NCBI GenBank assembly: GCA_047972265.1
Contig: JBKEAM010000031.1
Span: 4,044 to 68,043, forward strand
Origin: JAAYCI01 sp047972265
GTDB taxonomy: Bacteria; Bacillota; Clostridia; Oscillospirales; Ruminococcaceae
DNA length: 64,000 nucleotides
Direction of reading: 5' to 3'
Part shown: one piece after another, positions 33,442 through 42,051 of the stretch
Layout: each line of letters starts with the position of its first letter
Position numbering within the stretch: the stretch's first letter is position 1
The notes under the pieces: model-generated
Seen by the model: the letters and a program-made list of their open reading frames with translations, nothing else
What the model was told of the DNA's origin: nothing
The model's database searches: none
Translations under genes and position numbers: made by a program

Positions 33442-33507
33442 ATTTAAAGGCTTTTTTGCTTATATTTCTCTTTGCAAGCGGCACACAACAAACACCTTGG
33501 CACCAGT

Positions 33508-33972
33508 TTAACCAGCCACAGGTTTATTTTCTGCGCTCATTTTACGCTTGGTTTCGCGGTATTGCTCCGGTATTTCCTCAGGCTTCATATTTTCTGGCAC
33601 CTTTGTTGTCCCCAACTTTTTTGCAGTTTCGTAGTACCAACATTTATACTCAATTACATTTAAGGTTTCCTGCAACTCCAGCATCTGCTGTTTTACCACT
33701 TTGCGTTGGTTATAAAATAGCTGAAGCCTCTCATCTATAGTTTCGTCCCCCTGTATTGTCATCTCAATAAAGGCTCGGATATCCTTAATTTGCATGCCGG
33801 TCTTTTTTAAGCAATCAACAATCAACAACCATTCGTAATCTTTTTCGGTAAAAATGCGCATCCCGCCGTCCGAGCGCTGCACAAACGGCAGCAAGCCCTG
33901 TTTATCATAAAACCGAAGTGTAGACGGCGCCACACAAAGCAGTTTAGCCATTTCTCCTACTGTATAAAACAT
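33508..33972 (-). CDS. MerR-family transcriptional regulator
   Basis: 154 residues behind AGGAGA. The N-terminal winged helix (YTVGEMAKLLCVAPSTLRFYDKQGLLPF, with the SDGGMRIFTEKDYEWLLIVDCLK wing and helix) is classic MerR. A long coiled-coil dimer helix follows, then a ~30-residue tail with no Cys cluster, as in AdhR-like regulators that sense aldehydes or electrophiles. It is divergent from the cupin/dehydrogenase operon, whose promoter has the 19-base spacer that MerR proteins act on. Confidence 0.9.
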   Translation of the reverse strand: MFYTVGEMAKLLCVAPSTLRFYDKQGLLPFVQRSDGGMRIFTEKDYEWLLIVDCLKKTGMQIKDIRAFIEMTIQGDETIDERLQLFYNQRKVVKQQMLELQETLNVIEYKCWYYETAKKLGTTKVPENMKPEEIPEQYRETKRKMSAENKPVAG

Positions 33973-34012
33973 CCTGTTTCTCCTATATAATTTTACAAAT
34001 TTTAAAAAACGC

Positions 34013-34043
34013 TTGACTTGAAGTTGAGTTTAACTTATAGAAT
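34013..34043 (+). promoter_or_regulatory. MerR-type promoter with 19-base spacer and operator
   Basis: TTGACT (34013-34018), 19 bases, then TAGAAT (34038-34043). AAGTT (34021-34025) and AACTT (34032-34036) form an inverted repeat inside the spacer. Long spacers with internal dyads are the mark of MerR activation by DNA twisting. Confidence 0.8.
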
Positions 34044-34112
34044 ATGCTTTAGGCAGTATTAGCATAGCAAAAAGGGTATTTACTGTCAACAAAGTTAAGG
34101 GAGGCGAAAGAA

Positions 34113-34520
34113 ATAAACACAAAGGAATTAAGCGTATTTTCTGTTGGAGATAAAAACAAAGCCTTTGAAAAATACTTTACAGGCCAAAGTTACCTTACAA
34201 TACTTTCTACCCAGCAATTAGGGATTGGCAACGTGACTTTTGAGCCGGGCTGCCGCAACAACTGGCACATTCATCACGCAAAGCAGGGTGGTGGCCAAAT
34301 TTTACTTATTACGGCGGGGCGGGGCTACTACCAGCAATGGGGCAGCCCGGTACAAAATCTGCTGCCCGGGGATGTTGTAAATATCCCCGCCAATGTAAAG
34401 CATTGGCATGGCGCTGCACCAAACAGCTGGTTTCAGCACATCGCTATTGAGGTACCGGGTGTTGAAACCAAAACCGAATGGTGCGAACCTGTACAGGACG
34501 AAGAATATTATACCTTATAA
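34113..34520 (+). CDS. Cupin-domain protein, apparent ATA start codon
   Basis: 135 residues. The cupin core has NWHIHHAKQGGGQILLITAGRGYYQ split over two strands and PGDVVNIPANVKHWHGA, giving the His/Glu-type metal site of small cupins that often accompany carboxymuconolactone-decarboxylase-like proteins. Family members begin MNTKELSVF; here the matching codon is ATA at 34113, eight bases after a near-perfect AAGGGAGG (34097-34104). No ATG, GTG or TTG lies in that frame before GTG 34233, which would remove about 40 residues including the first strands. Either ATA is used, or the start has mutated. Confidence 0.78.
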   Translation: MNTKELSVFSVGDKNKAFEKYFTGQSYLTILSTQQLGIGNVTFEPGCRNNWHIHHAKQGGGQILLITAGRGYYQQWGSPVQNLLPGDVVNIPANVKHWHGAAPNSWFQHIAIEVPGVETKTEWCEPVQDEEYYTL

Positions 34521-34541
34521 GGATTAAAGGAGAAAAACAAT

Positions 34542-35708
34542 ATGTTAGGAAATTTTAGCTACAGCAACCCCACAAAACTTTACTTTGGAGAGAATGCACT
34601 GGATGCCCTAAACGAAGAACTGCCAAAATACGGCAAAAATGTGTTGCTGGTTTACGGGGGCGGCTCGATTAAAAAGAACGGGATTTACGACAGTGTTGTA
34701 CAGATTTTAAAGGCCAATGGCAAAGAGATTTTTGAGAATGATGGCGTTATGCCAAACCCCACCGTAGAAAAACTGTATGAGGGATGCCAGCGCGCAAAAG
34801 AGGGCAAGGTGGATTTTATTTTAGCGGTTGGGGGCGGCTCTGTGTGCGACTACGCAAAGGCCGTATCAGTCTCTGCCCATTGTAAAACAGACCCTTGGGA
34901 AAAATATTACCTAAATATGGAAGATGTCGACAACCAGATTATTCCGGTAGGCTGTGTTTTAACCATGGTGGGCACTGGCTCCGAGATGAACGGCGGCTCT
35001 GTTATTACCAACCACCAGCAAAAACTAAAAATAGGCCATGTGTTTGGAGACAATGTTTTCCCAAAATTCTCTATCCTTAACCCCGCATTTACCCTTACTC
35101 TGCCGCAATACCAAATGACAGCGGGCTTTTTTGACATTATGTCTCATATACTAGAACAATACTTTTCGGGAGAAGACGATAACACCTCCGACTATATCAG
35201 TGAGGGGCTGTTAAAATCCCTCATTCATTCCTCCCGCATTGCGGTTAAAGACCCCGGCAACTACGAGGCGCGCAGCAACATTATGTGGATTGCCACATGG
35301 GCGCTGAACACGCTTGTTTCAAAAGGCAAAAGCACCGATTGGATGGTGCATATGATAGGCCAGTCTGTAGGTGCCTATACAGACGCTACCCACGGCATGA
35401 CACTCGCGGCAGTATCTATGCCCTATTACCGCTTAATTATGCCCTACGGCCTTGCTAAATTTAAGCGATACGCCATTACGGTTTGGAGCATTAACCCCGA
35501 TGGTAAAACCGATACCGAAATTGCTGCTGCCGGTTTAAACGCAATGCAAGCATGGATGACCGAAATTGGCCTAGTTATGAATGCAAGCCAGCTTGGTGTT
35601 ACCGAAGAAATGCTGGAAGGAATTGCAAAAAGCTCTTTTATTTTGGAGGGTGGATACAAGATTTTAACGCAACAGGAAATTGTAGACATTTTAAAGGAGA
35701 GCATGTAA
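34542..35708 (+). CDS. Iron-containing alcohol dehydrogenase (butanol dehydrogenase/YqhD-like)
   Basis: 388 residues behind AAAGGAG. NADP-binding block YGGGSIKKNG and AVGGGSVCDYAKAV, then MVGTGSEMNGGSVIT, and the metal ligands in FFDIMSHILEQYF, DWMVHMIGQ and HGMTLA. This is the group III alcohol dehydrogenase family, which reduces aldehydes to alcohols with NAD(P)H. In a MerR-controlled operon an aldehyde-detoxifying role is likely. Confidence 0.93.
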   Translation: MLGNFSYSNPTKLYFGENALDALNEELPKYGKNVLLVYGGGSIKKNGIYDSVVQILKANGKEIFENDGVMPNPTVEKLYEGCQRAKEGKVDFILAVGGGSVCDYAKAVSVSAHCKTDPWEKYYLNMEDVDNQIIPVGCVLTMVGTGSEMNGGSVITNHQQKLKIGHVFGDNVFPKFSILNPAFTLTLPQYQMTAGFFDIMSHILEQYFSGEDDNTSDYISEGLLKSLIHSSRIAVKDPGNYEARSNIMWIATWALNTLVSKGKSTDWMVHMIGQSVGAYTDATHGMTLAAVSMPYYRLIMPYGLAKFKRYAITVWSINPDGKTDTEIAAAGLNAMQAWMTEIGLVMNASQLGVTEEMLEGIAKSSFILEGGYKILTQQEIVDILKESM

Positions 35709-36029
35709 ATGGCAGATAAAGTAACTGCCGGGCGGGATACCCTAGGAGGATTTGCGCCCAAATTTGCCGAGTTAAACGACGATGTACTTTTTGGCGATAT
35801 TTGGCAGCGTACCAATCAACTTTCGGCTCGTGACAGAAGCATTGTTACGGTTACATCACTTATGGCAAGCGGCGTATTAGATGGTTCTTTACAATACCAC
35901 ATTGCAAAAGCAAAAGAAAACGGTGTGACAAAACAAGAAATGGCCGAAATTTTAACGCACGCCGCCTTTTATGCCGGATGGCCCAAAGCATGGGCTGCTT
36001 TTAGGTACGCAAAAGACATTTATAAATAG
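35709..36029 (+). CDS. Carboxymuconolactone decarboxylase-like protein without active cysteines
   Basis: 106 residues, starting one base after the dehydrogenase stop. DVLFGDIWQRTNQLSARDRSIVTV and YHIAKAKENGVTKQEMAEILTHAAFYAGWPKA are typical of the CMD/AhpD-like family. The Cys pair of peroxidase members is absent, so it is not a peroxiredoxin-type enzyme. The cupin, dehydrogenase and this protein are a recurrent trio in Firmicutes; its reaction is not known. Confidence 0.88.
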   Translation: MADKVTAGRDTLGGFAPKFAELNDDVLFGDIWQRTNQLSARDRSIVTVTSLMASGVLDGSLQYHIAKAKENGVTKQEMAEILTHAAFYAGWPKAWAAFRYAKDIYK

Positions 36030-36108
36030 TAAACTCTTTTAGAGTGCTATCTTTTACTGCTTTATTTTTTTACAATTTGCCTGTACGTTATTTTTAAGGA
36101 GAATATTT

Positions 36109-36591
36109 ATGAGCAAAATATTGGTGGCTTATTTTTCTGCCAGCGGGGTAACCGCCGGTGTTGCCAAAACCTTGGCCCAAGCCGCAAACGCCGATTTATA
36201 CGAAATTAAACCCCAAATACCCTATACCGATGCAGATTTAAACTGGAACAACAAACAATCCCGCAGCTATACAGAAATGCACACACCTTCCTTTAGGCCA
36301 CCAATAATAGCCGATAACGCCAATGTTGCACAGTATGATGTTCTGTTTTTGGGTTTTCCCATTTGGTGGTATATTGCCCCCACCATTGTAAACAGCTTTT
36401 TAGAAAAGTACGATTTTGCCGGAAAGGTAATAATTCCTTTCGCCACCTCCGGCGGCAGCGGCTTTGGCCGCACTGTAGAGTCGTTAAAACCTTCGGCCAG
36501 CAGCAGTGCCACTTGGAAGGATGGCAAAATTTTAAGTATACGCACAAGCAATACCGATTTATCCGCTTGGGTTAAATCTCTTAATTTGTAA
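36109..36591 (+). CDS. Flavodoxin
   Basis: 160 residues behind AAGGAG. The FMN phosphate loop is YFSASGVTAGVAK (residues 8-20), then LGFPIWWYIAPTIVNSF and FATSGGSGFGRT for ring binding. It matches the FldA_like flavodoxin group often encoded with the cupin/dehydrogenase set, probably supplying electrons to stress reductases. Confidence 0.9.
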   Translation: MSKILVAYFSASGVTAGVAKTLAQAANADLYEIKPQIPYTDADLNWNNKQSRSYTEMHTPSFRPPIIADNANVAQYDVLFLGFPIWWYIAPTIVNSFLEKYDFAGKVIIPFATSGGSGFGRTVESLKPSASSSATWKDGKILSIRTSNTDLSAWVKSLNL

Positions 36592-36622
36592 TGGCATCGC
36601 CGTAAATACGCCTTATACAAAC

Positions 36623-36665
36623 AAAGGCCAGACCGCATCAACGACTTTGATGCGGTCTGGCCTTT
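36623..36665. terminator. Two-way terminator between flavodoxin and surface protein
   Basis: A 19-bp stem (36623-36641 with 36647-36665) and a five-base loop, with A and T flanks on both sides, serves two convergent genes. Confidence 0.88.
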
Positions 36666-36675
36666 AATAAATATT

Positions 36676-39600
36676 TTACTCGTTTACTGTGCGTTTTTCA
36701 TAGCCTTTATGATAGTAATTGTCATTTTCTTTTCTGTTGCTTTTACGGATAGCAAATATAGCAAAGATAATTTCTACCACAAGGAAGAGTATCATTAACA
36801 ACGACCATTGGTCTACAAAAACCATAACGCGAGCCAGGTTTTGTGTAAGGAAAAAGGTTATTACGCCAAGGGCGGATGCTACGCCGGCCAATATTCTCCA
36901 AACCATTTTTCTGCCGCCCGTTTCTTGCTCATCATCCTCTTTGCTTTTACGCATAAAGCCAAATACAATTAATGCTGCTGCAAGCAGTACGCCCGAAACC
37001 GCGCTGATAAGATTTAAAAGCGCCCACTGAGAGGCATTGCCAGCCAACGGAGGCTGAGCTGGTGGTACTACAATGGTGCCACCAGCCGAATTTGAAGAGG
37101 AGGCGCTGCCGCCGGAGTTTGCAGACGATACAATGATGGAGCTATCTTGTTGAGAAGAGCTGGTGCTGCTTACTACTGTTGAAGAGCTAGATGCCCCAAC
37201 TGCCCTCCACTGGGCATAAAGGCGAATATCAGAGCTGCCCATGGTTAAGCTCCCACCAGCGGCATAGCCTGTTCCGCTTCCGTTTGCGGCTGTGTTCCAG
37301 CCGGTAAACGAATAACCGCTGCGTGTGGGCACCGTACCTGTTAATACTACGGTTTGGCCCTGCAAATACCCTGCCTGATCGGGGATTTGGCTTGTTCCGT
37401 GCCCACCCCAGTTTACATCAAACATTACACGGTAAGATACAGAGGATCCTATTGTGTCAACTTCCCACTTTGCAAATATTGTGGTGTCGGCCGTAATGGT
37501 TTCTGCCGCAAAATCCCATGCGTTGGCAAAAGAATTTTCTTTATACCATCCTTTAAAAGAGTAGCCGGATTTCGTTGGGTCTTGGGGTTTTGCTACCAAA
37601 TCGCCAGACAGCAATTTTTGAGAAGCAACGCTGCTACCGCCGTTGGTATTAAAGGTAACGGTATATTGCTGCTCCCAGCTTGCGTACAAAGTAATATTTT
37701 TTGTTACCTTATTTGTGCTAAAGTTCCACTGGTTGCCGGCATCATCATACCATCCTGTAAATACATGGTTTTCCCAGCTGGGTGCGCCCGGGTTTTGGGC
37801 AACAGTGTTTTCTCTTACTGTTTGAGAGGGAATGGGGCTGCCCGTGGCACCATTTAAGTCAAACGATACAGTATACATAATGGGCATTACGGGCGTAAAC
37901 TGTGCAGAATACCCCATTAATTTTCTGCTTAGTATAAGCTGAGGATCATTTTCATATAAAGTTACTTCTGCATTTTCCGACCCAAAAGAGAGATTGGCTA
38001 CTTGGTTTGCTACCATGGGGTTGCCTGTGGTACTGATTAATTTATCTAAATGCAGATACAATGCATTGGGGTCGTCCCCTTCTATATCGCTTCCAAAGGT
38101 AAACTTCTCTGCATTTTCCGCATTTAGGGGGATTTCGAAAGTATTACCCCCGGAGGCAATAGTAATTTTATAGCCTTTTCCAATGTTATCGGCAGAAGAA
38201 ACAGGAAGATCAAAACCCAGTTTTAATACTCCATCTACAGCTACCGTTCCATTGGGCAGCGGCTCTTGCATCTCTACATACAGACCTCTTTGCGGATAGT
38301 AAAGCGCCTTGTTTTGGGGGTCCACACCGCTTTGAATGCTTACCGGAATAGTATAGTCGTATTCTGGATAAGTACCAAAACTGGCTGCCGGCACATTGTA
38401 GGTAAAGGTTGGGGCTGCATTATCATCAATATACAATTTGGCAAACAGGTTTTCGCCATATTGGTTTTTTGCCTGCGTGATTAACGAACCATATGAACCC
38501 GTAAGGTTAACAGTAAAGGGTACATAAGAGAGAGTATCCAGCCCATTGTTCTTTACCAGATAGTTACCGCCCACCAAAACAGGATTACCGCTAGAACTAC
38601 CAAAAAACAGGCGATCGGCTGCATCCACTTCAGCATACACGTTTGCATTTATTGTAGCGGTGCCATATACAATAGCGCGATAATTTTTTAGACGTATTTC
38701 TGTTTGATTGCCAATATCTGTAGTGGGCAATACCTCATAAGCACCTGTTTGCTCGTTTAGCGTAGCACCTATTAAAATTTTATTAAGAGTCCCATATCTC
38801 GAACCCCCAATTGCAATATCAACCGTATAATATTCGATAATACTGTATGGTGTATCCATAGACAGGTCAATTTTGGCGCCTTTTTCTACTACAAGCTCTT
38901 TCATTGGCTTGCTGCTAACATTTCCGTAATTGCCAATTGCCACAACTACGTATGTTACTGAGTGGACAGTGATGTTGGCAGTATTTCTTACCAACATTCT
39001 TTCAGTTGTAATGGTAGAATATGTACGACCTACAACACATCCCACAGAGCCAGTGGTAATGTCAACATCAATTTTCCCGCCAATATCTAAATACTTTGCA
39101 TCGCCGCCTATAATCTGCCCAGTAGAACCTGTCCAATAATTTGTTATAGAAATTTGGCTTCCCGGTTCTGTGGTGAATTTTTCACTTATTTTGTCTGTAA
39201 ATAAACCAGAATTGGGGAAGTACCTAATCCCTAATGTTACTCCATATTGATCCGATCTATATCGATCAATTAAAACATTGGAAGTACTTCTAACAACCAT
39301 CTCATTTATATAAGAACTGTTTCCCCCCACTAAAGCATAGGGGCTGTAGGTAGCCGAAGCGTGTCCGGTCATTTTTACCGTTCCTACTATCTCAAAGCGC
39401 CCAATAGCAGCCAAATTGGAGGCACCAATAAATGTGCCTATCTGGGCATTAGCAAAAGTTATATCAACATTTCCCACAGTATAATTTTTAATTTCTGCTT
39501 CCAGTTGGCTGCCCATAAATACAGGCGATACATAACCGCCGCTATGGCTTTGGTTGTATCCGGTAACAACGATATCATTTACAAACATATTTTGCACAAC

Positions 39601-40320
39601 AGTTCCACTGTCACTTACAACAATTCCCAGTCTCCTGTTGTGCTTATTAGCCCCGCTGGGTACCAAGTAGTTTACAATTGCGTTTAATGTTATTATTTGG
39701 CCATTGCCATCAATAGAAATGCTGTTTACACTTGTATTGATGTAAATTGGCAAAATGTTTTGTATGCCCGGCTTATTGGTAATGGTTCCAAATGTATTTA
39801 AAGTGCCTGCTTCGGGCAAAATTTCTACGCCGGAATATTCACCCAGTAAAATATTGTATTCGCCGGTTTCATCTGTGCTGGTATCGGTAATTTGGGCAAA
39901 AATTTTGGTAGCAGAGCTGCCCTCTAAAACCAAAGTACCAGAATATATCCCTGCATCTTTTAAATCTTTAAGATCTAATACACGCCGCAAATCGGCCGCA
40001 GGTGCCCCAAGGCAAGCACTAACATCCACTTCTTGCGATATAGAAAAGGTTGCTGCAAAGGCTTGCCCCAGCTCTTCTTCCTCTTCTTGCGGTAAAGACG
40101 AAGCATCCGGCACGGATTGTACTTCGCTTTGAGGTACCACCTCTTCTTCTGGCACATCACTTTCTACCAAAGAAGAACTTGAAACCTCCGACATGCTTAT
40201 GCTATTGCTCTCTGCAGTTTCTTGGGCAGAAAAAGCAGTTGCAGCTATAGAAACAATGCTTACAAATACTAAAACCAACACCAGAATTTTTGAGATACGT
40301 TTTTTCCCTGTTTTCCTCAC
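36676..40320 (-). CDS. Large surface protein with InlB-type repeats
   Basis: 1214 residues from GTG 40320, six bases after AAGGAG. A signal peptide (KILVLVLVFVSIVSIAATAFSA) is followed by an acidic Ser/Glu-rich stretch. Residues about 70-800 are Gly/Asn/Thr-rich with beta-helix-like repeats (ITFANAQIGTFIGASN, EMVVRSTSNVLI). Three Listeria-Bacteroides repeats (GWY..., YTVTFNTNGG) lie at about 813-1040, then a Ser-rich spacer and three membrane helices with a basic tail. There is no LPXTG; anchoring is by the membrane helices. It probably acts in adhesion or contact with surfaces. Confidence 0.85.
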   Translation of the reverse strand: MRKTGKKRISKILVLVLVFVSIVSIAATAFSAQETAESNSISMSEVSSSSLVESDVPEEEVVPQSEVQSVPDASSLPQEEEEELGQAFAATFSISQEVDVSACLGAPAADLRRVLDLKDLKDAGIYSGTLVLEGSSATKIFAQITDTSTDETGEYNILLGEYSGVEILPEAGTLNTFGTITNKPGIQNILPIYINTSVNSISIDGNGQIITLNAIVNYLVPSGANKHNRRLGIVVSDSGTVVQNMFVNDIVVTGYNQSHSGGYVSPVFMGSQLEAEIKNYTVGNVDITFANAQIGTFIGASNLAAIGRFEIVGTVKMTGHASATYSPYALVGGNSSYINEMVVRSTSNVLIDRYRSDQYGVTLGIRYFPNSGLFTDKISEKFTTEPGSQISITNYWTGSTGQIIGGDAKYLDIGGKIDVDITTGSVGCVVGRTYSTITTERMLVRNTANITVHSVTYVVVAIGNYGNVSSKPMKELVVEKGAKIDLSMDTPYSIIEYYTVDIAIGGSRYGTLNKILIGATLNEQTGAYEVLPTTDIGNQTEIRLKNYRAIVYGTATINANVYAEVDAADRLFFGSSSGNPVLVGGNYLVKNNGLDTLSYVPFTVNLTGSYGSLITQAKNQYGENLFAKLYIDDNAAPTFTYNVPAASFGTYPEYDYTIPVSIQSGVDPQNKALYYPQRGLYVEMQEPLPNGTVAVDGVLKLGFDLPVSSADNIGKGYKITIASGGNTFEIPLNAENAEKFTFGSDIEGDDPNALYLHLDKLISTTGNPMVANQVANLSFGSENAEVTLYENDPQLILSRKLMGYSAQFTPVMPIMYTVSFDLNGATGSPIPSQTVRENTVAQNPGAPSWENHVFTGWYDDAGNQWNFSTNKVTKNITLYASWEQQYTVTFNTNGGSSVASQKLLSGDLVAKPQDPTKSGYSFKGWYKENSFANAWDFAAETITADTTIFAKWEVDTIGSSVSYRVMFDVNWGGHGTSQIPDQAGYLQGQTVVLTGTVPTRSGYSFTGWNTAANGSGTGYAAGGSLTMGSSDIRLYAQWRAVGASSSSTVVSSTSSSQQDSSIIVSSANSGGSASSSNSAGGTIVVPPAQPPLAGNASQWALLNLISAVSGVLLAAALIVFGFMRKSKEDDEQETGGRKMVWRILAGVASALGVITFFLTQNLARVMVFVDQWSLLMILFLVVEIIFAIFAIRKSNRKENDNYYHKGYEKRTVNE

Positions 40321-40675
40321 GTTACACTCCTTAAAACAAAAATTGAACAAAGTACCCTGGAAAAGCAAATTTACTGATACAACTTGACCTTACTGCAAAA
40401 ACAACCCATTCAACACAATTTGCAAATCCAGTAGTATTTCCACGACTGTATAAAATAATATTTTAAAACAATATTTCTATGTCTTTAAAACCCGTAAACG
40501 GTAATATTTTTTCGTGAACGACATCCTTTTTTTGCTTTTATATACATATTCAGTATATTTTTAAATTTCAAATATTAAAAAATAGTAACCTGATTGTTGG
40601 CTGCAAAATTCCTATGATATAATATTATTTATAAAATGTTTGATGCGTTTATCCCCTATTGAAAAGAGTTATTTT
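40321..40675. other. AT-rich divergent intergenic region
   Basis: No gene is seen. It separates the surface protein (-) from the ArAE-type gene (+). It is very AT-rich and carries a promoter for the + gene (listed). A promoter for the surface protein is expected near 40380-40430 but no clear match stands out. Confidence 0.5.
40594..40623 (+). promoter_or_regulatory. Sigma-A-type promoter
   Basis: TTGTTG (40594-40599), an 18-base spacer, then TATAAT (40618-40623), about 50 bases before the ArAE-type gene. Confidence 0.6.
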
Positions 40676-41707
40676 ATGAAAATAAAAACCTTTACGCCCT
40701 ATTTGCTAAAAGCTTTTAAAATAGCTGGCGGGGCCTTAATTTCCATAGCAATTGCTTCTTTTTTTAAACTGGACAACTATCTTTCGGCCGGCATTGTTAC
40801 GGTACTTACCCTGCAAGAAACAAAAAAAGAAACCTTTTTATTGGCTGCCAAGCGTTTGCTTGCCTTTATAGTTACCATTTGCTTTGCATACATATGTTTT
40901 ACTGTAATGGGCTTTTCTGTTATTTCATTTGCGGTTTATCTTTTTGTTTTTTCTTTATTTTGCCTATTTTTAAAAATGCCGCAAAATATTGCTGTTTGCG
41001 CTGTGTTGGCCGGCCACTTTTTATTGGCAGAATCTGTTGCGCTTTCCTTAATTATCAACCAGTTTTTTATTATGGTCATTGGCGTTGGCATTGCCATTTT
41101 GCTAAACTTATTTATTTCCAGCCGTATTAATAAGGTGATTGAACGCCAGGATGCAATTGACGGGTTCTTTCGGCAAAACCTAATTTGGCTGGCAGATGTT
41201 TTAGATTCCAGCGCTGATGTTGTCTCGCCGCCCCTTTCCTTATCTTTGCAAGAAAAGTCTTTTGACAAAGCCCTGCCACAGGCACGAATGTTATCTGATA
41301 ATTCTTTGCTGTCTAACCAAACTTATTATTTACAGTATTTTACCCTGCGCAAAACCCAATTTGATATTTTTAAAAGCATTCTTCTCTACCTTCCCCAAAT
41401 CGATTTTTCGGCGCCAGAATCTAAAATACTGGCAGATTTTGTGCGGAGCATTGCCTCGCAATTTCACGAGTGCAACGATGCCACCGCGCTGCTGGAAGAA
41501 GATGCAAGCTTGCGCCAGATATTTAGAGACCGCGAGCTGCCTAAAACCCGTGCCGAATTTGAAACACGCGCCGTTTTGTTTAGGCTGCTAAGTGATATAA
41601 AGTCTTTTTTATTATTAAAGAAAAGCTTTGTAGATTCTTTAAGCGAAGAGCAGTTGCTTCAGTTTGCCAACCATTGCAAACTGCCCGTAAGCAGATTGGA
41701 GAATTAA
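40676..41707 (+). CDS. Aromatic acid exporter-like membrane protein (DUF939/ArAE family)
   Basis: 343 residues from ATG 40676, behind GAAAAGAG. The N-terminal ~145 residues hold four or five hydrophobic helices, with the family pattern FKLDNYLSAGIVTVLTLQETKKETF. The C-terminal ~190 residues are a soluble helical domain typical of DUF939. Members are thought to export aromatic acids or similar anions; the substrate is not known. It is transcribed alone. Confidence 0.82.
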   Translation: MKIKTFTPYLLKAFKIAGGALISIAIASFFKLDNYLSAGIVTVLTLQETKKETFLLAAKRLLAFIVTICFAYICFTVMGFSVISFAVYLFVFSLFCLFLKMPQNIAVCAVLAGHFLLAESVALSLIINQFFIMVIGVGIAILLNLFISSRINKVIERQDAIDGFFRQNLIWLADVLDSSADVVSPPLSLSLQEKSFDKALPQARMLSDNSLLSNQTYYLQYFTLRKTQFDIFKSILLYLPQIDFSAPESKILADFVRSIASQFHECNDATALLEEDASLRQIFRDRELPKTRAEFETRAVLFRLLSDIKSFLLLKKSFVDSLSEEQLLQFANHCKLPVSRLEN

Positions 41708-41724
41708 TTGGCTTTGCTGTAAGT

Positions 41725-41766
41725 AAACCGCATTTAAGATACAATTTGTATTTTAAATGCGGTTTT
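41725..41766 (+). terminator. Terminator after ArAE-type gene
   Basis: AAACCGCATTTAA (41725-41737) pairs with TTAAATGCGGTTT (41753-41765), followed by TATA. Otherwise 41767-41950 holds no recognisable gene. Confidence 0.78.
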
Positions 41767-41956
41767 ATACTGTAATGTTCTGTTTTTTTATCTCAACTTG
41801 CCTCTCTCTTACATTATATATAAAGGGAGTAGTAAAGCTGTATGCCCGCAAATAAAAACCTTGCAAAGTAACCTAAACATAAACGCTTTAACACCTCGGG
41901 CAGCATCGTCTATTCATCCTTTAATTTATCTGCTTTTTTTATTTACCCGTTTGTTC

Positions 41957-41986
41957 TTGACAAGCGGGTACTTTTCGGGGTATTAT
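41957..41986 (+). promoter_or_regulatory. Sigma-A-type promoter of amino-acid transporter operon
   Basis: TTGACA (41957-41962), an 18-base spacer, then TATTAT (41981-41986). The leader to the lipoprotein start is only about 60 bases, too short for a T-box. Confidence 0.65.
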
Positions 41987-42051
41987 AGGCAAGTACTTCA
42001 TCACTCTACCGCTTTACTTAAATAAATTAAACGTGTGAGGAAAATCGGGAT

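Larger units (their letters stand above)
33117..33507. other. Region with integrase remnant and palindrome, no intact gene
   Basis: No intact gene is seen. The stretch holds the decayed end of a tyrosine recombinase on the - strand and a long palindrome shared with the end of the MerR gene, listed separately. This is the likely right boundary of the prophage. Confidence 0.7.

Noticed and set aside
33221..33484. Open frame on the - strand that could be taken as an 87-residue gene
   Set aside because: It runs through a palindromic terminator and contains only the first part of the integrase remnant; the conserved end is in another frame, so it is pseudogene sequence.
34233..34520. Short cupin starting at GTG 34233
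   Set aside because: There is no ribosome binding site at a suitable place and the conserved N-terminus encoded from 34113 would be lost; the upstream AAGGGAGG points to the ATA position.
40321..40368. 16-residue extension of the surface protein to an upstream ATG
   Set aside because: It would put a Cys/Phe-rich stretch before the basic signal peptide start; GTG 40320 has AAGGAG at the right distance.
41767..42025. Small open frame in the gap before the amino-acid transporter
   Set aside because: It has no ribosome binding site, overlaps the predicted promoter, and shows no protein-like composition.
42000..42051. T-box or other riboswitch before the amino-acid transporter
   Set aside because: The leader is too short and no T-box sequence, anti-terminator or terminator pair is visible.
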